This document shows positions 1-7,789 of a stretch of 64,000 nt of DNA, in pieces. The stretch is from contig CAYJVM010000001.1 of assembly GCA_964373665.1 (NCBI GenBank), positions 62,001 through 126,000 on the forward strand. Reading direction: 5' to 3'. Below the pieces are notes generated by a model, which did no database searches, was not told the DNA's origin, and saw only the letters and a list, made by a program, of their open reading frames with translations. The DNA comes from JACOWB01 sp964373665. Lineage in GTDB: Archaea > Aenigmatarchaeota > Aenigmatarchaeia > CG10238-14 > SCSR01. How positions within the stretch are numbered: position 1 is the stretch's first letter; the number at the start of each line of letters is the position of its first letter. A program made the position numbers and the translations under genes.

Positions 1-2
1 AA

Positions 3-641
3 GATAACTATCTTTACATTTTGGGTCTGATAAATTCCAGATTGTTAGAATTCTACTTAAAGCAATTTCTTCCTGTAAAAGCCGGTGGATGGTATGAATA
101 TATAGCAGCATATCTGGAAAAACTCCCTATCAAACTTCCAGAAACTGCAGAGGAAAAGAAAATTACCAATCAGATAATCAAGAAAGTAGACGAAATTTTA
201 GAATTGCATAAATCTGGAATTGTGGATATAGACACTGCACTTGAAAATGTAGAAACAGAGAAACTATGCAATTTACCAAAAATAACATTCAATATAAAAG
301 ATGATGCTAAATTTGAGAAAGTTAAAACAGAAGGAAACAAAATTTACATCAATTCTCAGGATTTCATAGAGGTCAAAGACAAGAAACTTAAGGACTTTGT
401 TGAAATGTATCTCAACTTTAACAGTGAAAAGTTATCTAAAGATATCAAAAGTATGCTTATCAACATTCCTATTCCAAAATCCGATGAAATTCTAAAAGAT
501 GTAATAGCTAAAGGCGGTATCGATTATTCACAGATTAAAGAAGAAATTAGAAAACTAGAGCAGGAAATTAACGATTTGGTTTATCAAATTTATGGAATAA
601 CTAAAGAAGAACAACATGTTATAGATAATAGTATTAAATAA
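3..641 (+). CDS. Type IIG restriction-modification enzyme, C-terminal fragment
   Basis: This is the end of a large protein whose beginning lies before the window; the reading frame is open from base 3. The sequence begins with the NYLYILGLINSRLLEFYL-type segment typical of the target-recognition region of Eco57I/TaqI-like restriction-methylation enzymes, followed by the aromatic KAGGWYEYIAAYLEKLPI stretch, and it ends in a helical segment (EINDLVYQIYGIT) that closes this family. Such proteins join a nuclease, an N6-adenine methyltransferase and a specificity domain in one chain. Only the specificity region and tail are visible here, so activity cannot be judged. Composition is AT-rich, like the accessory genes that follow. 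Confidence 0.75.
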   Translation, partial: DNYLYILGLINSRLLEFYLKQFLPVKAGGWYEYIAAYLEKLPIKLPETAEEKKITNQIIKKVDEILELHKSGIVDIDTALENVETEKLCNLPKITFNIKDDAKFEKVKTEGNKIYINSQDFIEVKDKKLKDFVEMYLNFNSEKLSKDIKSMLINIPIPKSDEILKDVIAKGGIDYSQIKEEIRKLEQEINDLVYQIYGITKEEQHVIDNSIK

Positions 642-647
642 TATAAC

Positions 648-1139
648 TTATTTTGGAATATACTTAATTACTTTTACCAAACCCTTCCATTGTTTCACGG
701 GAATCTTAACAAACTTATTAGATGCAATATAAGATTCTATACTTTTAGAACTTAGAGACTTTGATACAGATGTGCCTTTTAAAATTAGTGTAAATGTACC
801 TAAATCACCTAAACTTGTAAATCTACAAATTTTCTTATCATAGTACTGTCCCGCATACATAGAACATACTTCGTTGCGTATTTCTGAGTCCAAATTAAGA
901 GTTAATATTTCATGAATTACACCATTAGCTATTACATCTCCTTCACCACTGACACAAACCTCATAGTTTTCCATAGTAAACTCAGGAGGACATACAATCA
1001 AATCATCAAGTTGTGCTAATGCATTTTCAACAGCCGGTAGTGTAGCATCTATAACTTGATCTGCAACCCACATTTGAAAGAGAAATACAATTAGAGCTGT
1101 TATACTAATGCCACCTATTATCGGTATACCCCCTTTCAT
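648..1139 (-). CDS. Small membrane-anchored protein of unknown function
   Basis: A 163-residue protein that I do not recognise. Residues about 8-30 form one hydrophobic segment after a short positive N-terminus, so it is probably anchored by a single helix with the rest outside. The soluble part has about five cysteines (residues near 50, 62, 92 and 104), which could form disulfides. It is the last gene of a minus-strand run starting at 2145 that also holds two nuclease-like proteins and two very small genes. The run looks like accessory or virus/plasmid-derived DNA. Confidence 0.5.
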   Translation of the reverse strand: MKGGIPIIGGISITALIVFLFQMWVADQVIDATLPAVENALAQLDDLIVCPPEFTMENYEVCVSGEGDVIANGVIHEILTLNLDSEIRNEVCSMYAGQYYDKKICRFTSLGDLGTFTLILKGTSVSKSLSSKSIESYIASNKFVKIPVKQWKGLVKVIKYIPK

Positions 1140-1149
1140 TAAATCATCT

Positions 1150-1302
1150 TTAATAAACTAGTCTAATTCCAACTTCAGCCTCTTTTATAGCATTATTTTC
1201 AACGAGTTTGGATAATCCCCACATCAACAAAAAGAAACCACAAATGCTTGCTAGAGTGTATGTTGAACTATCATTCCGATATTCTTGCTGATAATAGTTC
1301 AC
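1150..1302 (-). CDS. 50-residue single-helix membrane protein
   Basis: A very short gene starting at GTG (1300-1302), preceded by a strong ribosome-binding site (AGGAGGTGA at about 1306-1314). The start codon overlaps the stop of the preceding 48-residue gene (GTGA), which argues for translational coupling. Residues about 16-32 are hydrophobic (LASICGFFLLMWGL), giving one membrane helix. The good ribosome-binding site and the overlap are the main reasons to believe it is real. Confidence 0.45.
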   Translation of the reverse strand: MNYYQQEYRNDSSTYTLASICGFFLLMWGLSKLVENNAIKEAEVGIRLVY

Positions 1303-1445
1303 GAGTTCACCTCCTGTAGCTCTGCATATTTTCTATGCCTTTTAGAAAAAGGAAGATGCATCATATTGTACGCATAATTCCATTGCTTTTCCGTCATGGA
1401 TTTGAAACCTTTATTACAAATATTACAAACTCTTTTTGATTTCAT
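1299..1445 (-). CDS. 48-residue zinc-finger-like protein
   Basis: A small basic protein that starts with ATG five bases after the stop of the nuclease-like gene 1451-1855. It has a CNIC pair near residues 7-10 and a histidine cluster (MMHLP, KRHRK) near residues 30-38, which could make a C2H2-like zinc site. It overlaps the next small gene by four bases. Archaeal viruses and plasmids commonly carry such small zinc-finger proteins. The function is unknown. Confidence 0.45.
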   Translation of the reverse strand: MKSKRVCNICNKGFKSMTEKQWNYAYNMMHLPFSKRHRKYAELQEVNS

Positions 1446-1450
1446 AACAT

Positions 1451-1855
1451 TCAACCTCTAGGTGTCCAAATTTCATTTGCGGATATTCCAAGTTGACGAA
1501 GTCTTTCCTTAACTGACTCTCTGCTAGAACTAGTATTACACGTTTTTGGGACAACTATATGGAATTCACTTCCAGTAGTTCTTGATCTGTTGTAAAAGGC
1601 AGTCCATTGTCTTTCTGTATGTTGATCAAATATAGAACTACATGTTTCAGCTTCTAAAATAATAAGACTTCTATTAACACCATTTTTATAACAAGTTAAA
1701 TCTGGTATATAACCATTAATGGAATCCGGCCTAGAGTAACCGTCCAAATCAGCTTTGATATCTGTACACCCAAGACTTTTAAAATGATTTGCCATCATTT
1801 CAATAAGTTGTATATGTTCTTTACTCTCTGCTGAGGTTCTAGTCATAAAAATCAT
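1451..1855 (-). CDS. PD-(D/E)XK nuclease-like protein
   Basis: A 134-residue protein with the pattern expected of a minimal PD-(D/E)XK fold: an N-terminal helix (HIQLIEMMANHFKSLG), then an IPDLTCYKNG strand, and after about 13 residues a hydrophobic strand ending EAET. The acidic pair (D of IPD, E of EAE) fits the metal-binding site, although the K of E-x-K is replaced by threonine, so catalysis is uncertain. ATGA overlap with the upstream gene 1852-2145 indicates co-translation. Resolvase- or restriction-like roles are possible. Assignment is by motif only. Confidence 0.5.
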   Translation of the reverse strand: MIFMTRTSAESKEHIQLIEMMANHFKSLGCTDIKADLDGYSRPDSINGYIPDLTCYKNGVNRSLIILEAETCSSIFDQHTERQWTAFYNRSRTTGSEFHIVVPKTCNTSSSRESVKERLRQLGISANEIWTPRG

Positions 1856-2145
1856 CTCATACGTCTAACCCTAACCTCTGTATTTGGTCTATTTTTGGCA
1901 TATTTCCTAAGGAGTCTCCTCTGATTAATATCTCTCCTGAAAGAAGTTGGGGTCTCAACTTCGACTATTCTAGTCTTCTTCCCTTTTTTTGCAATTATAT
2001 CGGGTCTTACTGAATGACTGTGTACTCTAAGTGTTCTAGGTTTATCGAATCCAGAAACATCTGCATGTACTCTCCAACCATAACTTTCTAACGCAGCAGC
2101 TCTTCTAATTACAGATTTATCGTGCTTCGAGATTTTACGGCTCAT
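1852..2145 (-). CDS. Small PD-(D/E)XK nuclease-like protein
   Basis: A very basic 97-residue protein. It has the same order of elements as its neighbour: a helix near residues 10-23 (VIRRAAALESYGW), an RPDIIAKKGKK strand, and a strand ending EVETP about ten residues later. The D and E are in the positions used by PD-(D/E)XK enzymes. This is the first gene of the minus-strand run and is followed with a four-base overlap by the second nuclease-like gene, so the two may form a heterodimer or be an old duplication. I do not recognise a named family. Confidence 0.5.
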   Translation of the reverse strand: MSRKISKHDKSVIRRAAALESYGWRVHADVSGFDKPRTLRVHSHSVRPDIIAKKGKKTRIVEVETPTSFRRDINQRRLLRKYAKNRPNTEVRVRRMR

Positions 2146-2268
2146 TTTCTTTCAATATTAATTATAAGCTAACACTTAAATACTTTGTTTTTGCATGTAG
2201 TTTGCGTATACTAGGTATAATATGGGGAAAGAACATACTGATATAAGGCTATAAAAGAAAATAATAAT

Positions 2269-2646
2269 ATGGTTGTACGATATGTATCTAAATTTATTAC
2301 TGATGTGCAACCAGAAAAACTAAAATCAGAAAGTAAGATCTTTGACATCTCAGATAAAATATTTCATCCCCTCAGAATGTTAATACTTTTTGATTTGGCT
2401 AAACACAAAGAAGCTTCTTTTCAGGAACTTAAAACTGCAACCCGTACGACAGACGGTAATCTTGCAAGCCATCTAAGAGCTTTGGAGGAGAACGGTTTTG
2501 TTCGATATAAAAAGGAAATTAATGGAAAGCGTGTTATAACTTTTTACCAACTAACAGAGTCTGGAAAAGACGAATTAAATAAACTAATCGAAGTGTTAAC
2601 CCAACATCTCGAAAAACTTAAAGGTGATTCAGATGACAGATATTAA
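2269..2646 (+). CDS. Winged-helix transcriptional regulator
   Basis: A 125-residue winged helix-turn-helix protein of the MarR/ArsR-like HTH_34 type. Residues about 30-100 read as helix (HPLRMLILFDLAKH), helix-turn-recognition helix (SFQELKTATRTTDGNLASHLRALEENGFV), then a beta wing (YKKEINGKRVITFYQLTESGK), and finally a C-terminal dimerisation helix. The end overlaps the start of the YwgA-like gene, so the two are co-transcribed and the regulator probably controls the pair. An AT-rich promoter region and the divergent minus-strand operon lie upstream. Confidence 0.75.
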   Translation: MVVRYVSKFITDVQPEKLKSESKIFDISDKIFHPLRMLILFDLAKHKEASFQELKTATRTTDGNLASHLRALEENGFVRYKKEINGKRVITFYQLTESGKDELNKLIEVLTQHLEKLKGDSDDRY

Positions 2647-3097
2647 AAAAATATTAGCATGTTTAAACTATTTAGGAGTTTCATCTAATTTGAATTATTT
2701 TGCAAAGAGAATGCAAATACAAAAACTTATTTATTTAATACAAATTTTTGGTGTAGATTTAGATTATAAATTTAATTGGTATCTTCACGGACCTTATAGT
2801 TCACCTTTGACTAAAATATTATTTGAGAATAAAAATATACCACGCGATTCGAGTAGTCTTACTCAAGGTGAAACTGAAAAATTAAGTAAGTTGAAAGAAT
2901 TTCTAGGCGAAGATTTGCAATCGTCACATAATTTAGAAATCATAGTTTCCCTGCATTTTCTATTAATGGTAGGCAAATACCATCATAAAAGCGATAAAGA
3001 AATGATCGAACTTTTAAAAGAAAAGAAACCTTTCATTCCTCCAGAAAAAATAGAGAAATACTATGAAAAGATCAAGAAATTAATAGAAGAAAAATAA
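2633..3097 (+). CDS. YwgA-like protein
   Basis: A protein of about 154 residues resembling the YwgA family: the N-terminal part has the typical MQIQKLIYLIQIFGVDLDY / FNWYLHGPYSSPL pattern (residues about 20-55). I chose the ATG at 2633 because a GGTGA ribosome-binding site sits just upstream; an in-frame GTG at 2624 is the alternative. It overlaps the regulator gene by about 14 bases. The family is structurally close to the Panacea/SocA-type antitoxin domains, but its function is not established. No toxin partner is visible next to it. Confidence 0.6.
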   Translation: MTDIKKILACLNYLGVSSNLNYFAKRMQIQKLIYLIQIFGVDLDYKFNWYLHGPYSSPLTKILFENKNIPRDSSSLTQGETEKLSKLKEFLGEDLQSSHNLEIIVSLHFLLMVGKYHHKSDKEMIELLKEKKPFIPPEKIEKYYEKIKKLIEEK

Positions 3098-3126
3098 ACA
3101 GTTGACTTTTACTAAAACATACCATT

Positions 3127-3258
3127 TTAATCTGAAATAAAGTTGTCGTCTTTTATCCTTATATTTACGTTACTCCGTTTTTCTCTAGCTTTTAATCTTA
3201 CACCAAACATTTCTGATAAATAGTTCAATTCCTGATACGATGTAGCCTTCTTTTTCAT
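3127..3258 (-). pseudogene. Broken second copy of an HTH protein tail
   Basis: The minus strand encodes 43 residues (starting MKKKATSYQELNYLSEMFGV) that closely match the last 45 residues of the HTH protein at 4143-4787 (MKKKTTSYQELNYLSQVFGI). No helix-turn-helix part precedes it, so this is a truncated paralogue rather than a full gene. The DUF3800-like gene at 3295-3948 sits between the fragment and the intact copy, suggesting insertion or partial duplication. Confidence 0.7.
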
Positions 3259-3294
3259 TAATGATATTTATTTGGATTTAATCAACTTCTATAA

Positions 3295-3948
3295 ATGATT
3301 GTAGGCATCGATAGTGCTAATAATTTGACATGCACAGGTATAATATCTGGCAACGAATTGGAGATAACCGATTTTTACGAAGAACTTAGAACAATCTTTG
3401 CAAAAAGGAAAGTATATCCGCCATTCAAATGGGGCAATCTCACGGAAAATACTAGAAACTCATGTAAAAATGAGATAGAAGAATTGTTCAATAACCACGA
3501 TTCCAAACTGAAATTCAACGTATTGTTCCATAAAAAGCCTCTTTCCATATCCAAAAAGGAAGTTTTGTTTGACATATTGCCAACATCCATTTCGGAAAAT
3601 CTGGCAGAATGGATTAAAAACATTTCAGGATTTGTTATATTCGAAATAGACAATGATTATAATATCAAAAACAAAAATACGCATGATTTCATTGAGAGCT
3701 TATTCAAGAGAATTATACCTACTCTTACGGACAAAATAATAACGATCAGACGAGAACATGGTGTGCATAAGGTCACTATTAAGAAAAAAGTTGGTCCTAA
3801 AGACAGAAGCACAATTCATTTGGCAGGACGGGTTTCCAATGTCAAAGATTCGAGATCCATTCAGATAATAGACGTAATTCTAGGATATGTATTGAACAGA
3901 AAATGCAAATTTAGAAAAGATAAGCTGTATATTAGAACAATTTGTTGA
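3295..3948 (+). CDS. Possible RNase H-fold protein (DUF3800-like)
   Basis: A 217-residue protein I cannot place with certainty. It opens with a hydrophobic strand carrying an aspartate (MIVGIDSANN), has later strands (FVIFEIDND, KIITIRREHG) and ends with an aspartate-bearing helix (IQIIDVILGYVLN). This order resembles the DUF3800 branch of the RNase H-like fold, which also starts with an acidic strand and ends in an acidic helix. Such proteins are often found in mobile or defence DNA. It lies between the two related HTH sequences. A hairpin-forming stretch (CTCCT...AGGAG, about 3962-3984) follows the stop. Confidence 0.35.
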   Translation: MIVGIDSANNLTCTGIISGNELEITDFYEELRTIFAKRKVYPPFKWGNLTENTRNSCKNEIEELFNNHDSKLKFNVLFHKKPLSISKKEVLFDILPTSISENLAEWIKNISGFVIFEIDNDYNIKNKNTHDFIESLFKRIIPTLTDKIITIRREHGVHKVTIKKKVGPKDRSTIHLAGRVSNVKDSRSIQIIDVILGYVLNRKCKFRKDKLYIRTIC

Positions 3949-4142
3949 AAAAATTAAGATTGCTCCTCGCCTGTCGGCAAAGGAGTGAGTTTGTAGGCAT
4001 TCCCAAGTCAACGCCCATAGGGGTCATAACTTGAGAACTGAAACTCTAATTATTAATACGGTACAGTAATATATAAAAGCACATCATTCGAAGCCTTTTA
4101 AGCTTTTCTGGTAAGCTACTTAAACATTCTAATTTGAGACAG

Positions 4143-4787
4143 TTAAACTTTTGAAACTTGGCTAATCTCTTTTATTGTGGTGTTAACAGTATTTCTCTTC
4201 TCTACAGCCTTTAATTTTATACCAAATACCTGTGATAAGTAATTCAGTTCTTGATAAGACGTAGTCTTCTTTTTCATCAACTTTAAAACTTCCTTCAACG
4301 CTTCTCCATTTTTATCTTGTAAAAAACAAACAGTCACACAAAACTTGCCCTTAAACAACCTAACCCTCCTGATGTTCAATTGGCTAGTCAAACTTCTTAC
4401 AGCTCTAAGGTACGAATGTTTTTTCTTAGGCACTATAAAATACCCTTTATCAGTCAGTTCAGACAACACTTCCATGATAGGAGTACTACCAAACCTTCTG
4501 ACAGAACCTCTGAGGTCATATGTCAGTAGATAGACAGTCTGTCTGTGAATCCCGAACATTTTAGCCAGTTCCAGAATATCAGTACCTTCATTAAAGAGTT
4601 TCCTTATCTCTTCCTTCTCTTCTGTGGTTAGTCTTCTAATCTGTCGTGGCAAGTCATCTGTATACCGTAAAACTTGCCATTTTTGGACACCTAGCTTTCT
4701 AGATATTTCCAATAGCTTGAAACCTCTTTTGTAGAGTTCTCTGATCTGGTTAATGGTCTCGGCAGATAACTGTGATTTTCTAGGCAT
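4143..4787 (-). CDS. DNA-binding protein with two helix-turn-helix motifs
   Basis: A 214-residue basic protein. Residues about 6-45 and 53-92 are two resolvase/Hin-type helix-turn-helix units (INQIRELYKRGFKLLEISRKL and IRKLFNEGTDILELAKMFGI). The C-terminal half (about 100-214) has alternating strands and helices unlike any catalytic domain I know; the region around residue 110-160 (GYFIVPKKKHSYLRAVRSL) could be a homing-endonuclease-like or ligand domain. Its last 45 residues recur in a truncated copy at 3127-3258. It may belong to a mobile element, but no transposase catalytic signature is visible. Confidence 0.6.
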   Translation of the reverse strand: MPRKSQLSAETINQIRELYKRGFKLLEISRKLGVQKWQVLRYTDDLPRQIRRLTTEEKEEIRKLFNEGTDILELAKMFGIHRQTVYLLTYDLRGSVRRFGSTPIMEVLSELTDKGYFIVPKKKHSYLRAVRSLTSQLNIRRVRLFKGKFCVTVCFLQDKNGEALKEVLKLMKKKTTSYQELNYLSQVFGIKLKAVEKRNTVNTTIKEISQVSKV

Positions 4788-4978
4788 GAGAAGAGCTTCT
4801 GTAATGCCTTTAAAAGCGATTTCTATACTCCATTATGATTTGGTAAAATTCGAGCAGAAAAATACTTTATTCTTGAACTCGGAATTTTCAAATTCTGCGT
4901 CTATTCGCCCTAAATCTCAAGAATTTGAGCTAGATTGGTAAATAATTACTTATAGATCTACTGTTTCATGTTGATTTC

Positions 4979-5533
4979 ATGGCATACTCTTACAGAATGT
5001 TAAGGAAACTGATATTGGACAAGATAGCTCCAAATCACGACGCTGTCATCGAAGGCGGTATAGGAAACAATTTCCAAAGATTCCACTATTTCCGGCAATA
5101 TGGATACAGAGGCTTGTATTTTGGAGTGGATGTGAAAAGGCCAAATGAAGAGATACCAGAAGGCTTGACCTACCTGCAGGCAGACTGTTTCGACGAGGAT
5201 TCTATGATAAATTACATGCTTGGCTTTAGGGTGAAGAATCCTTTCTTTGTCACAAATGCGGCTCTGGTCGACTGCCTACTTAACGGTTCCAATAGTTACA
5301 GAATGGTTGATGTTGTGGATGCCATGACTTTAATTTGCGGAGCACAGATGCATCTGAAACCATTGAAAAACTTTTCGCCGAGAGAATTAAGGAAGTATGC
5401 GAGAACCGGTAGTCACACTGAAGATTATAGAAAGTTGGCGGAATTCCTGGAAGAAAGCAAAAGGGCCGGTTGGGAATATTATATCGAAGGCGGTATAGTC
5501 CTGCTCAATAAAAACAACTCTTTTCCAGACTGA
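4979..5533 (+). CDS. Rossmann-like protein, possible methyltransferase
   Basis: A 184-residue protein with a glycine-rich first strand (DAVIEGGIGNNF, residues about 20-31) followed by a second strand ending in acid (LYFGVDVKRP) and a third (LTYLQADCFDED). This is the motif I-II-III layout of class I SAM-dependent methyltransferases, although motif I is degenerate. I do not recognise a specific family or substrate. It stands alone, 160 bases before the S8e gene on the same strand. Confidence 0.4.
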   Translation: MAYSYRMLRKLILDKIAPNHDAVIEGGIGNNFQRFHYFRQYGYRGLYFGVDVKRPNEEIPEGLTYLQADCFDEDSMINYMLGFRVKNPFFVTNAALVDCLLNGSNSYRMVDVVDAMTLICGAQMHLKPLKNFSPRELRKYARTGSHTEDYRKLAEFLEESKRAGWEYYIEGGIVLLNKNNSFPD

Positions 5534-5691
5534 ACGTATAAAAGGTTTTGCTGCGTTATAGCAATGTAGAATCCATTTAAGCTTTTCCATAGAAACGGCA
5601 ATACCCCAAAATTTTCTATAGGAAATATAATTGCCTATGAGAATTTCGTGTAAATTTATAAACTCACAACTACCATAGTTTTTAGATTGTC

Positions 5692-6072
5692 ATGGTGATA
5701 TGGCACGGTGAATCCGGGAAGAAACCTTCGGGCGGGAAGATAAAGCTTGTCCGCAAGAAGAGGAAATACGAGCTTGGTGGCTTTCCTGTACACACGCGAC
5801 TGGGTGAGGAACGCAGGATAAAGACCCGCACAAAAGGCGGGGGTTCCAAAGTAAAGCTTGTCTCATTATCGTTCGTTAACGTGGTAGATGCGAAGACCAA
5901 ATCGTCGAAGAAAGTCAAGGTCACGGATGTTGTATCGAACCCCGCGAATCCTGATTTGGCAAGGAGAAAAGTCGTGACAAAAGGCGCTATTGTGAATACT
6001 GAAATAGGCAAGGTAAGAATAACTTCTCGGCCCAGCCAGCACGGCGTGGCGAACGGAGTGCTGGTAGAGTAA
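5692..6072 (+). CDS. rps8e: Ribosomal protein S8e
   Basis: A 126-residue small-subunit ribosomal protein of the archaeal/eukaryotic S8e family. It has the basic N-terminus (WHGESGKKPSGGKIKLVRKKRKYELGG, split here only for description), the TRTKGGGSKVKL core and the closing RITSRPSQHGVANGVL segment; length matches archaeal S8e. A TATA-like box (AAATTTATAA, 5652-5661) lies 31 bases before the ATG, so the mRNA has a very short leader or none. It is transcribed toward the MscS-like gene, which it meets end to end. Confidence 0.97.
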   Translation: MVIWHGESGKKPSGGKIKLVRKKRKYELGGFPVHTRLGEERRIKTRTKGGGSKVKLVSLSFVNVVDAKTKSSKKVKVTDVVSNPANPDLARRKVVTKGAIVNTEIGKVRITSRPSQHGVANGVLVE

Positions 6073-6714
6073 CTATCTCCTCAATTTTCTCTTGTACGTT
6101 TTTGCTTCCTGCGCAACGGCATCTTTAAGGCCTAGTCCAAGAGCCAGTGCAACTCCCAAACCGACTGTTCCAGTCGCAATCAGCAAAAGGTTCTGCAATA
6201 GCAAAGTCTCTATTCCAATCAAAGGCAGGGCCATTATAAAAGATATGTAAATGACAAGAAAGAACACAACATTCGCCATAACTTTTGAATATGTGAGCCT
6301 TGAATGCTCCATGTGGTGCTTGCTGAATGACGCAATTGCATATCCGGCCGACACTACAATAACTGCCTTGACGATCTCAGGAAGGACGCCTATCAATTCG
6401 CTTGCCGCCATGCTCAAAGGCGGTATTCCCAGCACCTCGATGGCGGCCTTGATGAAAACTATGTAAATCGACCACGCGGCAATTGTAGACACAAGACTGC
6501 TCATCTTGAACGTAGGTTTTTCTATGAACAGCCTCTCCTCTATCTTGTACCTGGTGATTATGTTCCTCAAAAAGTTTTTGATGAGATGGCCGAACAGCGC
6601 CCCTATCGACATGAGAATAAATGCGCCTAGAAGACGCGGCAGGAATATCAGAAAAGTGTTCCAATATCCCGCAAGCAACGCTATCAGCGTATCAGATATG
6701 CTCTCAAAAGCCAT
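6073..6714 (-). CDS. Membrane protein with MscS-type transmembrane helices
   Basis: A protein of about 213 residues with four hydrophobic helices. The segment LLGAFILMSIGALFGHLIKNFL near residue 30 and the later GVLPEIVKAVIVVSAGYAIASF repeat match the conserved TM-helix repeat seen in mechanosensitive-channel-like proteins. The cytoplasmic beta domain of a true MscS is absent, so this is the short membrane-only form. The ATG at 6714 is favoured over a TTG three codons earlier. Its stop abuts that of S8e (tail to tail). Confidence 0.7.
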   Translation of the reverse strand: MAFESISDTLIALLAGYWNTFLIFLPRLLGAFILMSIGALFGHLIKNFLRNIITRYKIEERLFIEKPTFKMSSLVSTIAAWSIYIVFIKAAIEVLGIPPLSMAASELIGVLPEIVKAVIVVSAGYAIASFSKHHMEHSRLTYSKVMANVVFFLVIYISFIMALPLIGIETLLLQNLLLIATGTVGLGVALALGLGLKDAVAQEAKTYKRKLRR

Positions 6715-6756
6715 TAGCCTCAAATTAAATTGCGGTTCCGGCTCTTAAATATGTTC

Positions 6757-7728
6757 TTAAAAGATTGGGATTGTAAGCTTTCCAAGCGTAACCCCGAAGC
6801 TGAGAAGCAGAAATGCGATGTAAAGCGACACCAGAAGAACACCTTCCGGCCTTTCTAATCTTTCCCTGCCTACGAAAATCCACAGAAGCAGGCTGACGCC
6901 GAGTAGGTAAACTGCAACGGTGGAGTACGCAGAAAAGTCGAGCACAACGGACGGTGATAAAAGGAAAACCGATCCCAATATCAAAGTTATTCCTGTCAAG
7001 TTGGATCCAAGCACGCTCCCTATCCCAAGGTTCGTATGTCGACTCAACGCGCTTCTTATGACAATCATCAATTCAGGGAGGTTGGTCGCAACTGCGAAAA
7101 TGCTGGAGCCGATTATCAGCTGGGACATTCCAAATATTTCAGCCAAGTTTATCGCAGACCTAACAGCCACGGAAGCGCTTGCCATGACCACTACCATGCT
7201 TATCAGCAACCCCACAACCCACATCTTCTTTAACTTCTGCTTCCGTTTACCTTTTCCACTTTCCCTGAGTTTCAGCTTTCCTTTTACTGAAGTCCAAATA
7301 AACCACGCGTAGAATACAATAAGCATCGCACCGAGAATTTTCAGTGGCCAATCCGCAATTATAACAAGAAGAGAAATTCCGGCCACGTAGAACAGCATTT
7401 TCGACATTTGTTTTAGCGCTTCCTTCCTTATTGCTACCGTCGCGATTATCGCCATCAGGCCTATTGAAAATGTCGTATTGTAAACATTCCCCCCCACCAA
7501 GTTTCCTATGCTTACGTTCTGGCTGCCTGTTATGATTCCATTCGCAGCCAAGGTGAATTCCGGGAGATTAGTGAGCAATGAAAGGACTATAAATCCGAAA
7601 GCCATCTCACCGATTTTCGTGGCGTTCGCAATGTCTAGTGAATATTTCAAAACGAACCTTGATGCGAATGCCATAACTAGCAGGGAACCTGTCAGCAGCA
7701 CAACCTCCGTAATTGCCTCCATAAACAT
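6757..7728 (-). CDS. Calcium/sodium exchanger (CaCA family)
   Basis: A 323-residue cation antiporter with about ten helices. The two inverted alpha repeats are clear: SLLTNLPEFTLAANGI ... SIGNLVGGNVYNTTFSIG (residues about 48-90) and FAVATNLPELMIVIRSAL ... GIGSVLGSNLTGITLILG (about 212-258). The acidic residue in each NLPE motif binds the ions. It exports Ca2+ in exchange for Na+ or H+ across the cell membrane. Length is normal. It is in the same direction as the MscS-like gene just downstream, so the two may share a transcript. Confidence 0.9.
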   Translation of the reverse strand: MFMEAITEVVLLTGSLLVMAFASRFVLKYSLDIANATKIGEMAFGFIVLSLLTNLPEFTLAANGIITGSQNVSIGNLVGGNVYNTTFSIGLMAIIATVAIRKEALKQMSKMLFYVAGISLLVIIADWPLKILGAMLIVFYAWFIWTSVKGKLKLRESGKGKRKQKLKKMWVVGLLISMVVVMASASVAVRSAINLAEIFGMSQLIIGSSIFAVATNLPELMIVIRSALSRHTNLGIGSVLGSNLTGITLILGSVFLLSPSVVLDFSAYSTVAVYLLGVSLLLWIFVGRERLERPEGVLLVSLYIAFLLLSFGVTLGKLTIPIF

Positions 7729-7789
7729 ATTTGGTTTACAATTAATTTAACAACTTGTTTATATCATCAAATGCTCTTTATTAATTCTT

